Below are positions 62,853 through 64,000 of a DNA stretch of 64,000 bases, piece by piece. The DNA lies in assembly GCF_019334305.1 (NCBI RefSeq), contig NZ_JAHWGH010000008.1:289871-353870 (forward strand), written 5' to 3'. Numbering within the stretch: position 1 is the first letter of the stretch; each line of letters starts with the position of its first letter. Both the position numbers and the translations under genes were made by a program. Below the pieces are notes generated by a model. It saw nothing but the letters and a program-made list of their open reading frames with translations, searched no databases and was not told the origin of the DNA. The stretch comes from Rossellomorea orangium. Its GTDB lineage: Bacteria > Bacillota > Bacilli > Bacillales > Bacillaceae_B.

Positions 62853-63348
62853 AAAGGCTGAGTTGCATGACGCGAAAGGGTTGGCGTCCGTCCATATTAA
62901 TAGTTGGAGAACCACCTATCAAGGAATCGTTTCCCAAGAATATCTCCAATCCTTATCCATTGGAGAGAAAGAAGACAAGTGGGTGCAAATTCTCTCAGGA
63001 GCTCACGATACGTATGTCTGTACGATGGAAGACAATGAAATCGCCGGTTTTGTTTCAATCGGGAAAGAGCGTTCAGGTGTATACGAAGGAGAGTTATATG
63101 CCATCTATATCTTAAAGGAATATCAAGGCAGAGGGATTGGTGAGAAATTATTTGAACTGGCCATCAGCAAGCTGAAAAAGCAGGGATTCAACTCCATGTG
63201 GATATGGGTGCTGAAAGAAAACCCCTCTAAGCACTTTTATTACAGATACAAACCAATATTGGTGAAAGAAGAGAGATTAAAAATAGGAAAAGAATTTCAT
63301 CAGGAAGAAGGTTTATTACTGAAATTCAATGAAATAGAAAAAGAGTAA
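62842..63348 (+). CDS. GNAT-family N-acetyltransferase
   Basis: A 168-aa acetyltransferase. LYAIYILKEYQGRGIGEKLF near 93-112 is the acetyl-CoA loop (V/I-x-x-x-x-Q/R-x-x-G-x-G/A). The N-terminus (HDAKGLASVHINSWRTTYQG) is common in this family. It is translated within the EamA transcript; the acceptor substrate is not evident. Confidence 0.85.
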   Translation: MHFRKAELHDAKGLASVHINSWRTTYQGIVSQEYLQSLSIGEKEDKWVQILSGAHDTYVCTMEDNEIAGFVSIGKERSGVYEGELYAIYILKEYQGRGIGEKLFELAISKLKKQGFNSMWIWVLKENPSKHFYYRYKPILVKEERLKIGKEFHQEEGLLLKFNEIEKE

Positions 63349-63376
63349 GGAGTCGGGGCTCCTTACTCTTTTTCAT
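63336..63376. terminator. Bidirectional terminator after the GNAT gene
   Basis: GAAAAAGAGTAAGGAG pairs with CTCCTTACTCTTTTTC around a 6-base loop; it overlaps the last codons of the gene and serves the opposing small gene too. Confidence 0.85.
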
Positions 63377-63392
63377 GAATACATAAGGATAA

Positions 63393-63569
63393 TCATGAAA
63401 ATACGTATGTAAAACCGGAAAATACAAATGCCATGACAACAGACATGATAAAAGTCATTCCTCTTACAGGAACAGTGCTCTCACAGATGATCAGGGCTTG
63501 TACATAGGAATACGCAAATAGATACACAGCCATAATGTAAGATAGAAATAATGCAAGGTTTGGAAGCAT
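63393..63569 (-). CDS. Small membrane protein (58 aa)
   Basis: The minus-strand ATG at 63569 is preceded by AAAGGAG with good spacing and opens a 58-codon frame encoding two hydrophobic helices (LALFLSYIMAVYLFAYSYV and FIMSVVMAFVFSGFTYVF) joined by a short loop containing ESTVPVRG. It ends close to the bidirectional terminator. The family is not recognised, but frame, site and terminator together look like a real gene. Confidence 0.65.
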   Translation of the reverse strand: MLPNLALFLSYIMAVYLFAYSYVQALIICESTVPVRGMTFIMSVVMAFVFSGFTYVFS

Positions 63570-63909
63570 GAAGAGGGATCTCCTTTCGGATATGCGTAGT
63601 ATTACTATATATATGAAGAAGAACCATGTTAAAGAACATCACAGTACATTATTAATTTTTTAAAGTTTTCCTTAAAAATATATTGCAATAGCATTAACAG
63701 CGTGTTATATTAATAAACGTCGCTGATACAGCAAATAACGTTTTGAAAAATAAATGAAAAAAAGCTATTGACGCGAGAGTGAAAGATGTGTTAAATTAAT
63801 AAAGTCGCTTCTTTAAGAAGTGGGCGAACATTGAACCTTGAAAACTGAACAAAACAAGACAATACGTCAACGTTAATTCTAGATTTATTTTAAAAGAGCT
63901 ACTCAAACT
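63570..63909 (+). promoter_or_regulatory. rrn promoter and leader region
   Basis: Holds two tandem promoters: P1 TTGCAA (63683-63688), 17 bases, TATATT (63706-63711); and P2 TTGACG (63768-63773), 17 bases, TTAAAT (63791-63796). The leader downstream contains CTTGAAAACTGAACAAAAC, a sequence typical ahead of Bacillus rRNA genes. Confidence 0.8.
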
Positions 63910-64000
63910 TTTATCGGAGAGTTTGATCCTGGCTCAGGACGAACGCTGGCGGCGTGCCTAATACATGCAAGTCGAGCGGATTGATGGGAGCTTGCTCCCT
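63910..64000 (+). rRNA. 16S ribosomal RNA, 5' part
   Basis: The 5' end of 16S rRNA: TTTATCGGAGAGTTTGATCC and then TGGCTCAG.ACGAACGCTGGCGGCGTGCC. The gene runs off the window. The visible variable region V1 (CGAGCGGATTGATGGGAG) fits Bacillaceae. Confidence 0.97.

Overview
The window looks like the chromosome of a Gram-positive Bacillaceae bacterium. Genes start with strong AGGAGG-type ribosome sites and often use GTG or TTG starts, lipoproteins and a lipoteichoic acid synthase are present, and the right edge enters a Bacillus-type 16S rRNA gene behind tandem rrn promoters. I would guess Bacillus or Rossellomorea, but the species cannot be fixed from this window.

Left block (1-12.2 kb): a copper-handling cluster. 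It encodes two multicopper oxidases, a CPH-type copper P-type ATPase (CopB-like), an extra prolipoprotein diacylglyceryl transferase, a YdhK-type lipoprotein, a SHOCT protein, and a minus-strand operon with a sensor kinase, a response regulator, a BNR-type lipoprotein and a CcdA-like membrane protein. Several products are lipoproteins, which may explain the private lgt copy. Debris of a VTT-domain membrane protein lies at the extreme left.

Middle block (12.28-43.26 kb): an AT-rich genomic island of about 30.9 kb, inserted at the 3' end of tRNA-Ala(GGC). A 70-bp near-perfect direct repeat made of tRNA 3' end plus terminator flanks it. An intact tyrosine integrase sits next to the complete tRNA, beside a frameshifted integrase paralogue and small excisionase-like proteins. 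Cargo includes an unrecognised winged-helix-like protein, a LAGLIDADG endonuclease-like protein, a 699-aa atypical tyrosine recombinase with a small HTH partner, a Gabija defence pair (GajA/GajB), an orphan HepT-like protein with an altered motif, a sigma-region-4 gene broken at a TA repeat, a PD-(D/E)XK-like protein, and a mercury operon (merR, MerE-like, MerT-like, a MerP-like lipoprotein, merA) with an extra flavoprotein and YnfA. A further patch holds immunity-type genes (SMI1/KNR4, a barstar with an internal stop, and a small acidic protein). No conjugation or phage structural genes were seen, so the island is probably an integrative element that relies on outside help to move. About ten degenerate copies of a short repeat with a GGGGGCGTTA core are scattered through the island's intergenic DNA.

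Right block (43.3-64 kb): core chromosome. It contains an ArsB/NhaD-type transporter, the N-acetylglucosamine regulon (nagAB divergent from the PTS gene nagP, then nagR, with two matching palindromic operators), a SIS protein, a sugar kinase, a HAD phosphatase, two oligopeptide-type ABC permeases without partners, ltaS, the fructose operon fruR-fruK-fruA, mgtC, an EamA transporter, a GNAT acetyltransferase, a small membrane protein, and the start of an rRNA operon.
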